Source: DATLGB01 sp038232275
GTDB taxonomy: Bacteria > Actinomycetota > Thermoleophilia > Solirubrobacterales > Solirubrobacteraceae
NCBI GenBank assembly: GCA_038232275.1
Contig: JBBSIC010000003.1
Span: 38,433-102,432 of the forward strand
Direction: 5' to 3'
DNA length: 64,000 bases
Shown here: one piece after another, positions 35,790 through 44,751 of the stretch
Layout: each line of letters starts with the position of its first letter
Numbering within the stretch: position 1 is the first letter of the stretch
Notes under the pieces: model-generated
Database searches by the model: none
The model's input: only the letters and a program-made list of their open reading frames with translations
Told to the model about the DNA's origin: nothing
Translations under genes and position numbers: made by a program

Positions 35790-36700
35790 CGTCGGGTCGC
35801 CATCGCCGTCCGCACGGTCTCGACCGCTCCGGGCAGGGTCTCCTCGGTGATCCTCAGCAGCCGCAGACCCACGAGCGTGTAGGCCGTCTGCTTGCGCCGG
35901 TCGCGCTCGAACGCGAGCCGGTCGCCGTGGGTGCGGTAGTCATCGATCTCGACCACCAGGGCGTGGTCGGGCCAGTAGCAGTCCGCCTCGAAGCCGTGCA
36001 TCCGGTGGTTGGTGAGGGGGAGCGGGACGTCGCCGGCCTTGCGCAGGTCGCGAAGGAAGCGTCGCTCGATCTGGGACCGGGTCATGCGGGCGCCGCGTTT
36101 CAGCACGGCGGCGAGGCCCTTGCGGCCGGGATCGTGCGGGAAGCGCGTGGTGGCGCGGTCGATGAGGCCGAGCCGGTGCGCCTCGGAGAGGGCGCTCTCG
36201 AGCTCGTCGGCGGTCAGCACGTCGGCGAGGTCGACGAGGGTGCGTTTGACGTTCGTGACTCGGATGCCGTACCAGATGCGTACGTCGTCGGGGGTCAGCG
36301 ATCGGCTCTCGTGCGCGCGGATGCCGGGACGGTTGCGGCGCCAATTTGGGAGCGTGACCTCGATCGGGCCGGGGTGCTCGGGGCGAATGCCGAGCAATGC
36401 GGCGGCAGTGCGGTGACTGACGACGGCGTCCGGGCCCATGGCGAGCTGAGCGGCCATCGTGCGCGCCTGCAGGCGGCCACTGGGATGGCCGTAGGCGCAG
36501 ACGCCTCTGTACACGCGGGTCAGCCTCCCGCTGCTTGCTGCCCGCTTGATCCACGACTCCGCAAAGCCGAGTGCGAGCAGCTGCTCCAGGCTCACGACGC
36601 CATGCTGGCGTCCCGCGAGCCGGGCGAGGCGAGCCTCCCGACCTTGCGGGTCACATATGCCTGAATCGTTGGGCACCGACCGAAATAGGCGCGGCGGCAC
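35786..36700 (-). CDS. AbiEi-type antitoxin N-terminal domain plus DUF559 (Vsr-like endonuclease fold) protein
   Basis: 304 residues. The N-terminal ~60 residues (LARLAGRQHGVVSLEQLLAL) resemble the AbiEi winged HTH. The C-terminal ~110 (TRSQIERRFLRDL, GFEADCYWPDHALVVEIDDY, FERDRRKQ) form the DUF559 Vsr-like nuclease fold with the E-x-D-x-x-W-P pattern. Stand-alone genes like this are common in actinobacteria, and their role is unclear. It sits between nas and narK as an apparent insertion in the nitrate island. No toxin partner is adjacent. Confidence 0.75.
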   Translation of the reverse strand: MPPRLFRSVPNDSGICDPQGREARLARLAGRQHGVVSLEQLLALGFAESWIKRAASSGRLTRVYRGVCAYGHPSGRLQARTMAAQLAMGPDAVVSHRTAAALLGIRPEHPGPIEVTLPNWRRNRPGIRAHESRSLTPDDVRIWYGIRVTNVKRTLVDLADVLTADELESALSEAHRLGLIDRATTRFPHDPGRKGLAAVLKRGARMTRSQIERRFLRDLRKAGDVPLPLTNHRMHGFEADCYWPDHALVVEIDDYRTHGDRLAFERDRRKQTAYTLVGLRLLRITEETLPGAVETVRTAMATRR

Positions 36701-36721
36701 GCACTCTCGCCCCCATGAGGA

Positions 36722-38248
36722 TCAGACGGACGCGCTCGCCAGCGTCGGCACCGCCTGCGTGGCGAAGCTGCGGCGCAGGTAGAAGAACCAGGTCAGGCCG
36801 CCGAAGACGACGTAGGACCCGACGAACACCCACAGCGCCGGCACCGACCAGTCAGCGTGCGCCTGCGCGACGGCGAGCTTCTGCGCCGGGGTCTCGGCGG
36901 CCTTCACGGCAGCGCTGATCGACACGCTCGCCTGGCGGAAGACGACCTGGATGAGAAAGCCGCCGAAGGCGCCGACGGCGCCCGCGATCCCGATCACCGC
37001 CGCCGCCCGGCGCTTGTAGGACAGAAGCGTCGGCTTGAGCTCGGCGCCGGTCGCGTCCGCCTCGCGGCGGCCGAGCGCCGCGAAGATCGCCGGGATCATC
37101 CGGTAGGTCGAGCCGTTGCCCATCCCGGCGAGCAGGAAGATCCCCATGTAGGCGCCGAAGAACAGCCCGAAGGAATGCGCCTCGACCCCGGCGATCGCCA
37201 GCAGCGTCAGGGCGCCCATGCCGAGGAAGGTCGCCAGGGTGACGCGCGCGCCGCCCAGGCGGTCGGCCATCCAGCCGCCGAGCGGCCGAGCGAGCGACCC
37301 GACGAGGGCGCCCACGAAGCCGAGCCCGGCGAGGTAGGTGGCGATGAACGCGTGCGACGCGAGGAACTCCGGAAACGTGTTCTTGATCACCAGCGGCAGC
37401 GCGAAGGCGTAGCCGATGAACGACCCGAAGGTGCCGATGTAGAGCACGGACATGAGCCAGGTGTGCGGCTCGCGCACCGACGCCACGTAGGCCGCCTTGT
37501 CGGTGCGCGCCTGCGTGAGGCTGTCCATGTAGAACCATGCCCCGAGCGCCGCCAGGGCGATGAAGGGCAGCCAGATCAGCCCGGCGTAGGCGAGATGGAC
37601 ATGGTGCTCGGGCAGCGCGACCGCGGCCGCCGGCACGCCGACGATGATCACCAGCGGGACGAGCAGCTGCGACAGCGCGACGCCGAGATTGCCGCCGGCG
37701 GCGTTGAGGCCCAGGGCCATCCCCTTGCTCTTCTCCGGATAGAAGAACGAGATGTTGGCCATCGACGAGGAGAAGTTGCCACCGCCCAAGCCCGCGGTGG
37801 CCGCGCACACGAGCAGCACCACGATCTGCGTGCCGTGCGCCTGGCCGGCGAGCCAGCCGCTGGGGACGACGATCGCCAGCGCGAGCGCCGGGATGAACAG
37901 CAGCGACGCGCTGACCGTGGTCCACAGGCGCCCGCCGAAGCGGGGGATCGCGAACGTGTACGGGATGCGCAGCAGCGAGCCGACGAGGTTGGGCAGCGCG
38001 GTCAGATAGAACTGCTCGGGCACGGACAGCACGATGCCGACGTTGGCCAGGTTGAGCACGACGATGCCCCAGATCACCCAGAGGCTGAAGCCGATGTGCT
38101 CGGCGAAGATCGAGAGCACGAGATTCTTGCGCGCGATCGCGTGGCCGCCGTTCTCCCAGAAGGCCTCGTCGTCGGGGTCCCAGTGTTCGATCCAGCGACC
38201 CCGGCTCCAAACGCTGGCACGGCTGTGGGCGAGGGTCGTTGTGGTCAT
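36722..38248 (-). CDS. narK: Nitrate/nitrite MFS transporter NarK
   Basis: 508 residues, about twelve TM helices. The NarK family features are FSLWVIWGIVVLNLANVG in the first helices, the nitrate signature-like GLGGGNFSSSMANISFFYP (TM5) and GMGNGSTYRMIPAIF (TM11). It imports nitrate and/or exports nitrite across the membrane. Its start lies 80 bp downstream of the trpD2-like gene on the same strand, with a GlnR-like box between them. Confidence 0.92.
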   Translation of the reverse strand: MTTTTLAHSRASVWSRGRWIEHWDPDDEAFWENGGHAIARKNLVLSIFAEHIGFSLWVIWGIVVLNLANVGIVLSVPEQFYLTALPNLVGSLLRIPYTFAIPRFGGRLWTTVSASLLFIPALALAIVVPSGWLAGQAHGTQIVVLLVCAATAGLGGGNFSSSMANISFFYPEKSKGMALGLNAAGGNLGVALSQLLVPLVIIVGVPAAAVALPEHHVHLAYAGLIWLPFIALAALGAWFYMDSLTQARTDKAAYVASVREPHTWLMSVLYIGTFGSFIGYAFALPLVIKNTFPEFLASHAFIATYLAGLGFVGALVGSLARPLGGWMADRLGGARVTLATFLGMGALTLLAIAGVEAHSFGLFFGAYMGIFLLAGMGNGSTYRMIPAIFAALGRREADATGAELKPTLLSYKRRAAAVIGIAGAVGAFGGFLIQVVFRQASVSISAAVKAAETPAQKLAVAQAHADWSVPALWVFVGSYVVFGGLTWFFYLRRSFATQAVPTLASASV

Positions 38249-38314
38249 GGCCCGACGCTCTCAAACGGCGGTATCCGCTCCGTGTGCCTCGCGTGTCCGG
38301 ACGCACACCGGGCT

Positions 38315-38330
38315 GTTTCCGTCGCGTTTC
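38315..38330 (-). promoter_or_regulatory. GlnR-box-like site upstream of narK
   Basis: On the minus strand, GAAAC-GCGACG-GAAAC: two perfect GAAAC half-sites separated by 6 bp. It lies 67 bp upstream of the narK start and touches the trpD2 stop. It has the same geometry as the site in front of glnA/nirB. Confidence 0.5.
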
Positions 38331-39363
38331 AGACGCCGGTGAGCGCGTCCAGCGTCGCCTGCGCGTGGCCGTCGGCGATCGCCCCGCGCGCGGCGGCCAT
38401 GCCGCGTAGCACGGTGTCCGCCTGCCCCGTCGCGTGCAGCCGCAGCCCGGCGCTGAGCGTGACGCAGGTGGCGACGATCCGGTCCGCCTCCCCCGCCACC
38501 ACCGCGCGGGTGAGCGCGGCCGCCGCAGCCGCGCCCGGCGCGTCTGCGAGCCGGTCGCCGAGCGACTCGGGGAGCTCCATCGGCTCGCCCGCGAAGTGCG
38601 CGACCGGCCGGCCCGGGCGCAGGACGTCTGAGCCCTCCGGCCCGCGCACGGCGTAGGCGACCTCGGCGTCGAGCAGCTCCAGCGCGCCGCAGAGGCGCTC
38701 GGCGTACTGGGCGTGCGTGTAGCCGACGACGAACCGCCGCGCGCCGAAGAAGTCCACGAGCTTCTCGGCGGAGTGGATCGGCCCGCGCAGGCCGATCTCG
38801 TCGCGGAGGGCGGCGACCGCGTCCCAGCCGTCGAGCACCGCGCCCGCGTGGACGACCGTCACGCCGGCGCGCTCGAGCATCGCCTCGGACTCGGCGCCGG
38901 TCGGGCGCCCCGGCCCGCCTAGGGCGGCGAGCACGTCGGCGGGCGTGACGCCGTACTTGGGCCCGATCCTTGCGCCGCAGTGCACGATCACGCCGGCCCC
39001 GGCGGCGGCCGCCACGACCGCCGCGGCCAGCGACAGCGACGGCGCGTCCACGCACCCGTCGTAGCCGCCCGCGCACGCGACCAGCGGGCGGTCCGTGCGC
39101 GCCTGCAGCGGCCGGGCGCGCTCGCGTAGCGCCTCCGTCAACCCCGCCAGCTCGTCGGGCGTCTCCCCCTTGATCCGCATCGCCAGCAAGAACGCCGCCG
39201 CCTGCGCCGGCGTCGCCTCGCCGGAGAGGATCGCCCGCAGCGCGTCGCGCGCCTCCTCCCGCGAGAGGGCGCGGCGGCCGCGCTGGCCCGTGCCGATCGC
39301 CTTGATATAGGCGCGGAAGCCGACGTAGGCGCTCCGGCGGGGGACGCTGGTCAGGGCGGTCAT
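38329..39363 (-). CDS. Anthranilate phosphoribosyltransferase-like protein (TrpD2/YbiB-type)
   Basis: 344 residues. An N-terminal glycosyl-transferase family 3 helical domain (LSREEARDALRAILSGEATPAQAAAFLLAMRIKGET) is followed by the catalytic-fold domain. The PRPP-binding loop GTGGD typical of TrpD is replaced by AGGYDGCVDAPS, so tryptophan synthesis is unlikely. Its ATG overlaps the glnR stop, placing it in the glnA-glnR operon. Such proteins are seen with nitrate-assimilation genes; their job there is not known to me. Confidence 0.75.
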   Translation of the reverse strand: MTALTSVPRRSAYVGFRAYIKAIGTGQRGRRALSREEARDALRAILSGEATPAQAAAFLLAMRIKGETPDELAGLTEALRERARPLQARTDRPLVACAGGYDGCVDAPSLSLAAAVVAAAAGAGVIVHCGARIGPKYGVTPADVLAALGGPGRPTGAESEAMLERAGVTVVHAGAVLDGWDAVAALRDEIGLRGPIHSAEKLVDFFGARRFVVGYTHAQYAERLCGALELLDAEVAYAVRGPEGSDVLRPGRPVAHFAGEPMELPESLGDRLADAPGAAAAAALTRAVVAGEADRIVATCVTLSAGLRLHATGQADTVLRGMAAARGAIADGHAQATLDALTGV

Positions 39364-40028
39364 CGGGCCTCGAATCGGTAGCCGACGGAGCGGACGGTCT
39401 TCAAGCGCTGGGCGTGCTCGGCGCCGAGCTTGGCCCGCACGCGGCGCACGTGGACGTCGACCGTCCGCGCACCGCCGTAGTAGTCGTAGCTCCAGACGCT
39501 TGAGAGCAGCGCCTCGCGGCTGAAGACGCGGTTGGGGTGGGTGGCGAGGAAGCGCAGCAGCTCGTACTCCATGTAGGTGAAGTCGACGGGCTCCCCCGCG
39601 ACCGTCACCTGGTAGGTGGCGAGGTCGATCTCGAGGCTCCCGATGCGGACGACGTCGTCTGCGGAGATGCCGTTGACCTGGCTGCGCGCCCGGGCGATGC
39701 GCGCGCGCAGCTCGGCGGGCGCGTAGGGGCGCACGAGCAGCTCGTCGACGTCGACCGCCGCGCCGCCGTCGCCGATCTGGTCGGCTTCGAGCGACAGGAC
39801 GACGGGCACGTCCTGGAGGTCGGCGGTCCCGCGCAGGGTGCGCAGGGACTCGAGGCAGTCGATCACGATCGCGACGGCGGGCGCCCCGCGGCTGCCGCCC
39901 GTGCCCTGGTCGACGGCGAGCGTCCCGTTGGCGTGCACGCGCAGCGGCCGGAAGCCGAGCTCGGCGACCGCGCGCACGGCCTCGTTCACCGACGTCTCGT
40001 CGCTGCCGATGATCCAGGCGTCGGTCAC
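39360..40028 (-). CDS. glnR: GlnR-like nitrogen regulator (atypical OmpR-family)
   Basis: 222 residues from the GTG at 40028. The receiver-like N-terminus is degenerate: an Asp remains (VIDCLES) but the conserved Lys is Arg (LLVRPYAP) and the acidic pocket is missing, so classical phosphorylation is unlikely. The C-terminal winged helix (about 125-220) has YMEYELLRFLATHPNRVFSR and ARTVDVHVRRVRAKLG. It is coupled to the glutamine synthetase gene (4-nt overlap) amid nitrate and nitrite genes that carry GlnR-like boxes, supporting the GlnR call. Confidence 0.78.
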   Translation of the reverse strand: MTDAWIIGSDETSVNEAVRAVAELGFRPLRVHANGTLAVDQGTGGSRGAPAVAIVIDCLESLRTLRGTADLQDVPVVLSLEADQIGDGGAAVDVDELLVRPYAPAELRARIARARSQVNGISADDVVRIGSLEIDLATYQVTVAGEPVDFTYMEYELLRFLATHPNRVFSREALLSSVWSYDYYGGARTVDVHVRRVRAKLGAEHAQRLKTVRSVGYRFEAR

Positions 40029-41323
40029 AGGGCCTTCAAGAGCATCGAGCGCTCGTACTCCGTGACCGTGGCCCGCTCGGCCTCGAGCTCGCCGAGCTTG
40101 TTGCGCAGCACGGCGTCGACGATGCGGTCGCCGAGCACGTCGCGCACCAGCTCGGATTCGCCGAGCGCGCCGATCGCGTCGATCAGGTTGTCGGGCAGCG
40201 GCGGCGTCGCCGGCCGCTCCTCGTCGGGCGGCGCCGGCTGGTAGCCGCCCTCGATCCCCTTCAGGCCCGAGGCGATGACGCACGCCAGCGCCAGGTACGG
40301 GTTGCATCCGGGGTCGGGCGAGCGCAGCTCGATGCGCGCGGCGCCGGGCACGCCGGGCCGGTTGGACGGCACCCGGACCAGGGCCGAGCGGCCGTGCAGC
40401 GTCCAGGTCGCCGCCTCCGGCGCCTCGTAGCCGGGCGCCAGGCGCTTGTAGGAGTTCGACCACTGGCAGGTGAGCGCGGTGTACTCGCGGGCGTGCGCGA
40501 GGACGCCGGCCATGAAGGCCGCGCCGAGGGGCGCCAGCGGCCGCTCGGGGTCCTCGTCATAGAAGACGTTCTCGCCGTCCTCGTCGAGCGACAGGTGCAG
40601 GTGCAGCCCGGAGCCGAAGGCGCCCGACAGCGGCTTGGGCATGAAGGTGGCCAGCAGCCCGTCGGCGGCGGCGACCTCCTTGACGGCGACGCGCAGGGTC
40701 ACGATCGCGTCCGCCATCGACAGCGCGTCGGTGTGGACCAGGTCGATCTCGTGCTGCGACGGCGCCGCCTCGTGGTGCGACGCCTTGACGGGGATCCCCA
40801 TGCCCTCCAGGTGCTCGATCGCGCGGCGGCGCACGGGCGACCCGGCGTCCTGCGGATGGAAGTCGAAGTAGCCGCCGCCGTCCAGGGCCGCGCCGTCGGG
40901 CCCGAACAGAAAGAACTCGACCTCCGCGCCCACCTGGGGCTGGTAGCCGAGGTCGGCGGCGTGGGAGAGCACACGGGCCAGGGTGAAGCGCGAGTCGCCC
41001 GGGGACGGCGAGCCGTCCGGCATGCGGAGGTCGCAGAACATGCGCGCGACGCGCTCGTCCGCCGCCCAGGGCAGGATCTGGAAGCTTCCGGGGTCGGGGA
41101 CGGCGATCACGTCGCGCTCGCGGCCGCGCAGGGCGCCGTCGAGCGCCGAGCCGTCGACGCTCACGCCGCGCTCCAGGGCGCCTTCGAGCTCGGAGGCCGG
41201 GATGGCCACGGACTTGGGCAGGCCGAGCACGTCGACGAACCACAGGCGCACGAAGCGCACACCGCGGCTCTTGGCCGTGCGCAGCGCGAATTCTCCCTCG
41301 GGCGACTCGTCGAGCTCGAGCAT
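40025..41323 (-). CDS. glnA: Glutamine synthetase, type I
   Basis: 432 residues from the ATG at 41323. The catalytic motifs are VGAEVEFFLFG, PSQHEIDLVHTD, GSGLHLHLSL, NSYKRLAPGYEAPEAATW and IELRSPDPGCNPYLALA, all intact. It makes glutamine from glutamate, ammonia and ATP in the cytoplasm. It is shorter than GlnA1 (about 470) and I do not see an adenylylation-site Tyr region, so it may be a GSI-alpha-like form. It leads an operon with glnR, trpD2 and perhaps narK, and is divergent from nirBD. Confidence 0.88.
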   Translation of the reverse strand: MLELDESPEGEFALRTAKSRGVRFVRLWFVDVLGLPKSVAIPASELEGALERGVSVDGSALDGALRGRERDVIAVPDPGSFQILPWAADERVARMFCDLRMPDGSPSPGDSRFTLARVLSHAADLGYQPQVGAEVEFFLFGPDGAALDGGGYFDFHPQDAGSPVRRRAIEHLEGMGIPVKASHHEAAPSQHEIDLVHTDALSMADAIVTLRVAVKEVAAADGLLATFMPKPLSGAFGSGLHLHLSLDEDGENVFYDEDPERPLAPLGAAFMAGVLAHAREYTALTCQWSNSYKRLAPGYEAPEAATWTLHGRSALVRVPSNRPGVPGAARIELRSPDPGCNPYLALACVIASGLKGIEGGYQPAPPDEERPATPPLPDNLIDAIGALGESELVRDVLGDRIVDAVLRNKLGELEAERATVTEYERSMLLKAL

Positions 41324-41399
41324 CCCACCCACCGTCGCAGGCGGCGGGCGCGGGCGGTACCGCCCGCTGGCCAAAGGCGCTCCGACACCCGTCGCAGCG

Positions 41400-41426
41400 G
41401 AAACACGGCCGAAACCATGCGGTCAT
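41400..41426. promoter_or_regulatory. GlnR-box-like site in the glnA/nirB divergent promoter region
   Basis: GAAAC (41400) - 6 bp - GAAAC (41411) - 6 bp - GTCAT (41422). Two perfect half-sites and one with a single mismatch to GTNAC, on an 11-bp pitch, 56 bp from the nirB start and 77 bp from the glnA start. One site could serve both directions. Confidence 0.6.
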
Positions 41427-41481
41427 CGGAGGGCAACGAGGCGGGCCCTCAGGCGAAATCGCCCTCCGCGAGGATGCCGGC

Positions 41482-43872
41482 ATGTACCGCTCAGGCGCAC
41501 CTTCCGGCGGCGTCGCCGTCGTCGGCGGCGGTATCGCGGGCCAGTCGCTCGCCGAGGAGCTGCGCGCCCGCGACCCCGAGGTCGCGATCACGCTGATCTG
41601 CGGCGAGCCCTTCGCCCCCTACGACCGCGTGCGGCTCTCCGAGCTGCTGGCCGGCGAGGACGGGTGCGAGGCGCTGCGGCTGCGGCCGGACGAGTGGTAC
41701 GCCGACGAGCGCGTGGAGCTGCTCACGGGCCGCCGGGTGGCCGGGCTGGACCCCACGACGGGCACGGTGACCTTCGCCGACGGACAGACGCGCGGCTTCG
41801 GCGCGATCGCCCTGGCCACGGGCTCCGATCCGCTGCTGCCGCCGCTGCCGGGATTGGACCGCGAGGGCGTGATGGCCTACCGCGGGCCCGAGCACGTCGA
41901 CGGCCTGCGGCGGCTGGCCTCCGCGGACGGCGCCCGCGTTGCCGTCGTCGGCGGCGGCCTGCTGGGCCTCGAGGCGGCGCGCGGCGCCCTCGCGCGCGGC
42001 GCTTCGGTGACGGTCGTCCACCTCGTCGACCGGCTGATGGAGCGCCAGCTCGACGGGCCCGCGGCCGGAATGCTGCTCGACGCCTTCGAGGCGCTCGGGG
42101 TCGACGTGCGCCTCGAGCACGCGACGGAGGCCGTGCTCGGCGGCGACGACGGGCGCGTGCGCGGGCTGCGCTTCGCGGGCGGCGACGAGCTGGCCTGCGA
42201 CGTCGTCGTCGTCTCGATCGGCATCCGCCCGAACGTGGCGCTGGGGCGTGACACGGGCCTGGAGGTCGAGCGCGGGATCGTCGTCGACGACCGCCTGCGC
42301 ACGTCGGCACCCGGAGTGGTCGCGGTCGGCGAGTGCGCGCAGCACGAAGGCACGGTCTACGGCCTGGTGGCGCCGATCTTCGAGCAGTGCCGGGTCGCCG
42401 CCGACACGCTGCTCGGGCGCGACGGCGACCCCTACGCGGGCTCGCTGCAGTGGGCCAAGCTCAAGGTGGCGGGGATCGACCTCGTGTCGATCGGCAGCGC
42501 CGAGGGCGAGGGCTCGGCCGCCGTGGCGGGGCCGGGCAGCTACCGCAAGCTCGTCGTCGCCGGCGGGCGCGCGGCCGGCGCGATCCTCCTCGGCGACATC
42601 CGCGGCACAGAGGACCTGCTGCACGCGATCCGCACCGGCGAGGAGGTCGCCGACCCGCTCGGGCGCCTCGCCGACGCCGCGGCGCTCACCGCCGCCGATC
42701 TCCCGGACGCAGCCCAGGTGTGCGACTGCAACGGCGTCTGCAAGCAGGCGATCGCCGCGGCCGTCACCGACGGCGGCTGCGCGACGCCGCGCGAGGTCAT
42801 GGCCGTCACGCGCGCGGGGACCGGTTGCGGCTCGTGCAAGCCGATGGTGCGCGAGATCGTGCTCGACGTCGCCGGCGACGCGGCGGACGAGCCCGCCTAC
42901 CTGTGCCCGTGCCGCAAGCAGACCCGCGAGGAGGTCGCCGCCCGCGTGCGCGCCGACGGCCTGGACTCCGTCAGCGCGGTCAGCGCCGCGTGCGGCACGG
43001 GGCGCCAGTGCGGCGCCTGCAAGCCGGCGCTGGCCTACCTGGTCTCCGAGCTCAACGACAACCGCCACCGCGAGGAGCGCCACGCGCGCTACATCAACGA
43101 CCGGGTGCACGCGAACATCCAGAACGACGGGACGTTCTCCGTCGTCCCGCGCATGTACGCCGGCGTGACGACGCCGGACGAGCTGCGGCGGATCGCCGAC
43201 GCCGCCGACCGCTACGGCGCGCGCATGGTCAAGGTCACCGGCGGCCAGCGCATCGACCTGCTCGGCATCGCCAAGGCCGACCTCCCCGCCATCTGGCGCG
43301 ACCTCGACATGCCTTCCGGCTTCGCCTACGCCAAGGCGGTGCGGACGGTCAAGAGCTGCGTGGGGACGGACTTGTGCCGCTTCGGCGTCGGCGACTCGAT
43401 CGCGCTGGCCACGGACATGGAGCGCTCCTGGGAGCACCTGCACACGCCGGCGAAGGTCAAGTCGGGCGTGTCGGGCTGCCCGCGCAACTGCGCGGAGGCG
43501 ACGGTCAAGGACATCGGCGTCGTCGCCGTCGAGGGCGGCTGGCAGGTGCGCCTCGGCGGCGCGGCGGGCGCGACGGTGCGCGAGGCGGACGTGCTGTGCA
43601 CGGTGACCGACAAGCGAGAGGCGATGCGGGTGATGACCACCTTCCTGCAGTACTACCGCGAGCACGCGGACTACCTGGAGCGCACCTACGACTTCGTGCC
43701 GCGCGTCGGCCTCGAGGAGATCCGCTCCGTCGTCTTCGATCCGCAGCGCAGCGGGGCGCTGCTCGAGCGCTTCCGGCTCGCCAAGGCGGCCGCCTTCGAC
43801 CCGTGGGCGGCCGAGGCGCGCGAGCCCGCGCACCCGACCCAGTACCTCGAGCTCGTGCAGGCGCCGGCATGA
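41482..43872 (+). CDS. nirB: NAD(P)H-dependent nitrite reductase, large subunit NirB
   Basis: 796 residues. FAD/NAD(P)-binding domains (about 8-310; VAVVGGGIAGQSL, VVGGGLLGLEAA), two BFD-like [2Fe-2S] segments (CDCNGVCKQAI...GCGSCKP and CPCRKQT...QCGACKP), then the siroheme/[4Fe-4S] half with CVGTDLC and SGCPRNCAEA. It reduces nitrite to ammonia with six electrons in the cytoplasm. It is translationally coupled to nirD and divergent from glnA, so nitrate to glutamine can be completed by this island. Confidence 0.93.
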   Translation: MYRSGAPSGGVAVVGGGIAGQSLAEELRARDPEVAITLICGEPFAPYDRVRLSELLAGEDGCEALRLRPDEWYADERVELLTGRRVAGLDPTTGTVTFADGQTRGFGAIALATGSDPLLPPLPGLDREGVMAYRGPEHVDGLRRLASADGARVAVVGGGLLGLEAARGALARGASVTVVHLVDRLMERQLDGPAAGMLLDAFEALGVDVRLEHATEAVLGGDDGRVRGLRFAGGDELACDVVVVSIGIRPNVALGRDTGLEVERGIVVDDRLRTSAPGVVAVGECAQHEGTVYGLVAPIFEQCRVAADTLLGRDGDPYAGSLQWAKLKVAGIDLVSIGSAEGEGSAAVAGPGSYRKLVVAGGRAAGAILLGDIRGTEDLLHAIRTGEEVADPLGRLADAAALTAADLPDAAQVCDCNGVCKQAIAAAVTDGGCATPREVMAVTRAGTGCGSCKPMVREIVLDVAGDAADEPAYLCPCRKQTREEVAARVRADGLDSVSAVSAACGTGRQCGACKPALAYLVSELNDNRHREERHARYINDRVHANIQNDGTFSVVPRMYAGVTTPDELRRIADAADRYGARMVKVTGGQRIDLLGIAKADLPAIWRDLDMPSGFAYAKAVRTVKSCVGTDLCRFGVGDSIALATDMERSWEHLHTPAKVKSGVSGCPRNCAEATVKDIGVVAVEGGWQVRLGGAAGATVREADVLCTVTDKREAMRVMTTFLQYYREHADYLERTYDFVPRVGLEEIRSVVFDPQRSGALLERFRLAKAAAFDPWAAEAREPAHPTQYLELVQAPA

Positions 43873-44207
43873 GCGCCCGCTTCGTACGCGCATGCCGCGT
43901 AGGCGACGTCCCGGTGGGCGAGGGCCGCACCGCGCTCGTCGACGGCGTCCGCGTCGCGGTCTTCCACACGGCCGCCGGCTGGCACTGCACCGACGCGACG
44001 TGCACGCACCGCGGCGGCCCGCTCGCCGACGGGCTCGTCGCCGACGCCTGCGTCACCTGCCCGCTGCACCAGCGCCGCTTCAATTTGATCACGGGCGAGC
44101 CGCTCGGCCACGATTGCCCGCCGGTGGCCGTGCACGCGGTCGAGGTGCGCGACGACGCGCTGTACGTCTGCGTGGCCACGCGGGTGCCGGTCGCCCTGGC
44201 GGCCTGA
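43869..44207 (+). CDS. nirD: Nitrite reductase small subunit NirD (Rieske-type)
   Basis: 112 residues. The Rieske [2Fe-2S] motifs are complete: CTHRGG (C-x-H) and CPLHQRRF (C-x-x-H). It partners NirB. The ATG overlaps the nirB stop by 4 nt. It is followed by the convergent DUF2294 gene 10 bp later. Confidence 0.9.
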   Translation: MSARFVRACRVGDVPVGEGRTALVDGVRVAVFHTAAGWHCTDATCTHRGGPLADGLVADACVTCPLHQRRFNLITGEPLGHDCPPVAVHAVEVRDDALYVCVATRVPVALAA

Positions 44208-44217
44208 CGGGCTGGTG

Positions 44218-44670
44218 CTACTGACCTTGTGAAGCGACGTCCTCGTCAGTCGCCTGCCCGACCTCGCCTCGAGACAGCTGCCCTTCGGCGGTGGCGGCCT
44301 TGGGCCCCGCACCTGCCGGCTCGTCGAACACGAACATCTCGATGACGACGTTCGGGTCGAACAGGACCTGCGACTGGTAGGTGAGCACCGTGCGCCCCGT
44401 CAGGTCCTCGATCATGTCCGTCAGGCGCTCCGTCATCTCGTTCTCGAACGTCTGACGGAAGTCGCGCACCTTGTCGTGCTGGCCGAAGTCGATCATCGTC
44501 TGCTCGGCGGTCGTCATGCCTCCGCGCATGACGATGAACAGCATGTCGTCGAACATGTAGGACTTGGCTCCGAGGGGACCCTTGCCCCAGTACTTCTTCT
44601 GCGCTCGCACCATCTCGTTCGACAGTCGAGCCAACAGCGAGTGGCCTTCCTCAACTTCCTCGGCGTCCAT
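44218..44670 (-). CDS. DUF2294-family protein
   Basis: 150 residues from the ATG at 44670 (44721 is an alternative start adding 17 residues that look unconserved). The core (LLARLSNEMVRAQKKYWGKG, YMFDDMLFIVMRGGMTTAE, DLTGRTVLTYQSQVLFDPN) matches DUF2294/YbcI-like proteins. It follows hypC by a short gap on the same strand, so it appears to be part of the hypF-hypC operon. Its function in hydrogenase metabolism, if any, is unknown. Confidence 0.72.
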   Translation of the reverse strand: MDAEEVEEGHSLLARLSNEMVRAQKKYWGKGPLGAKSYMFDDMLFIVMRGGMTTAEQTMIDFGQHDKVRDFRQTFENEMTERLTDMIEDLTGRTVLTYQSQVLFDPNVVIEMFVFDEPAGAGPKAATAEGQLSRGEVGQATDEDVASQGQ

Positions 44671-44751
44671 GACGGGGAATGCAAGCACACTACCCAAGCG
44701 CGCGGCGGTGAGCAGCGGCATCGCGACCGTCCGCGGGCAAGCGCCCGCACC

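Noticed and set aside
35786..36700. AbiEi-domain protein as half of an abortive-infection toxin-antitoxin system
   Set aside because: No AbiEii-like nucleotidyltransferase neighbour; the fused DUF559 domain is typical of a stand-alone actinobacterial family.
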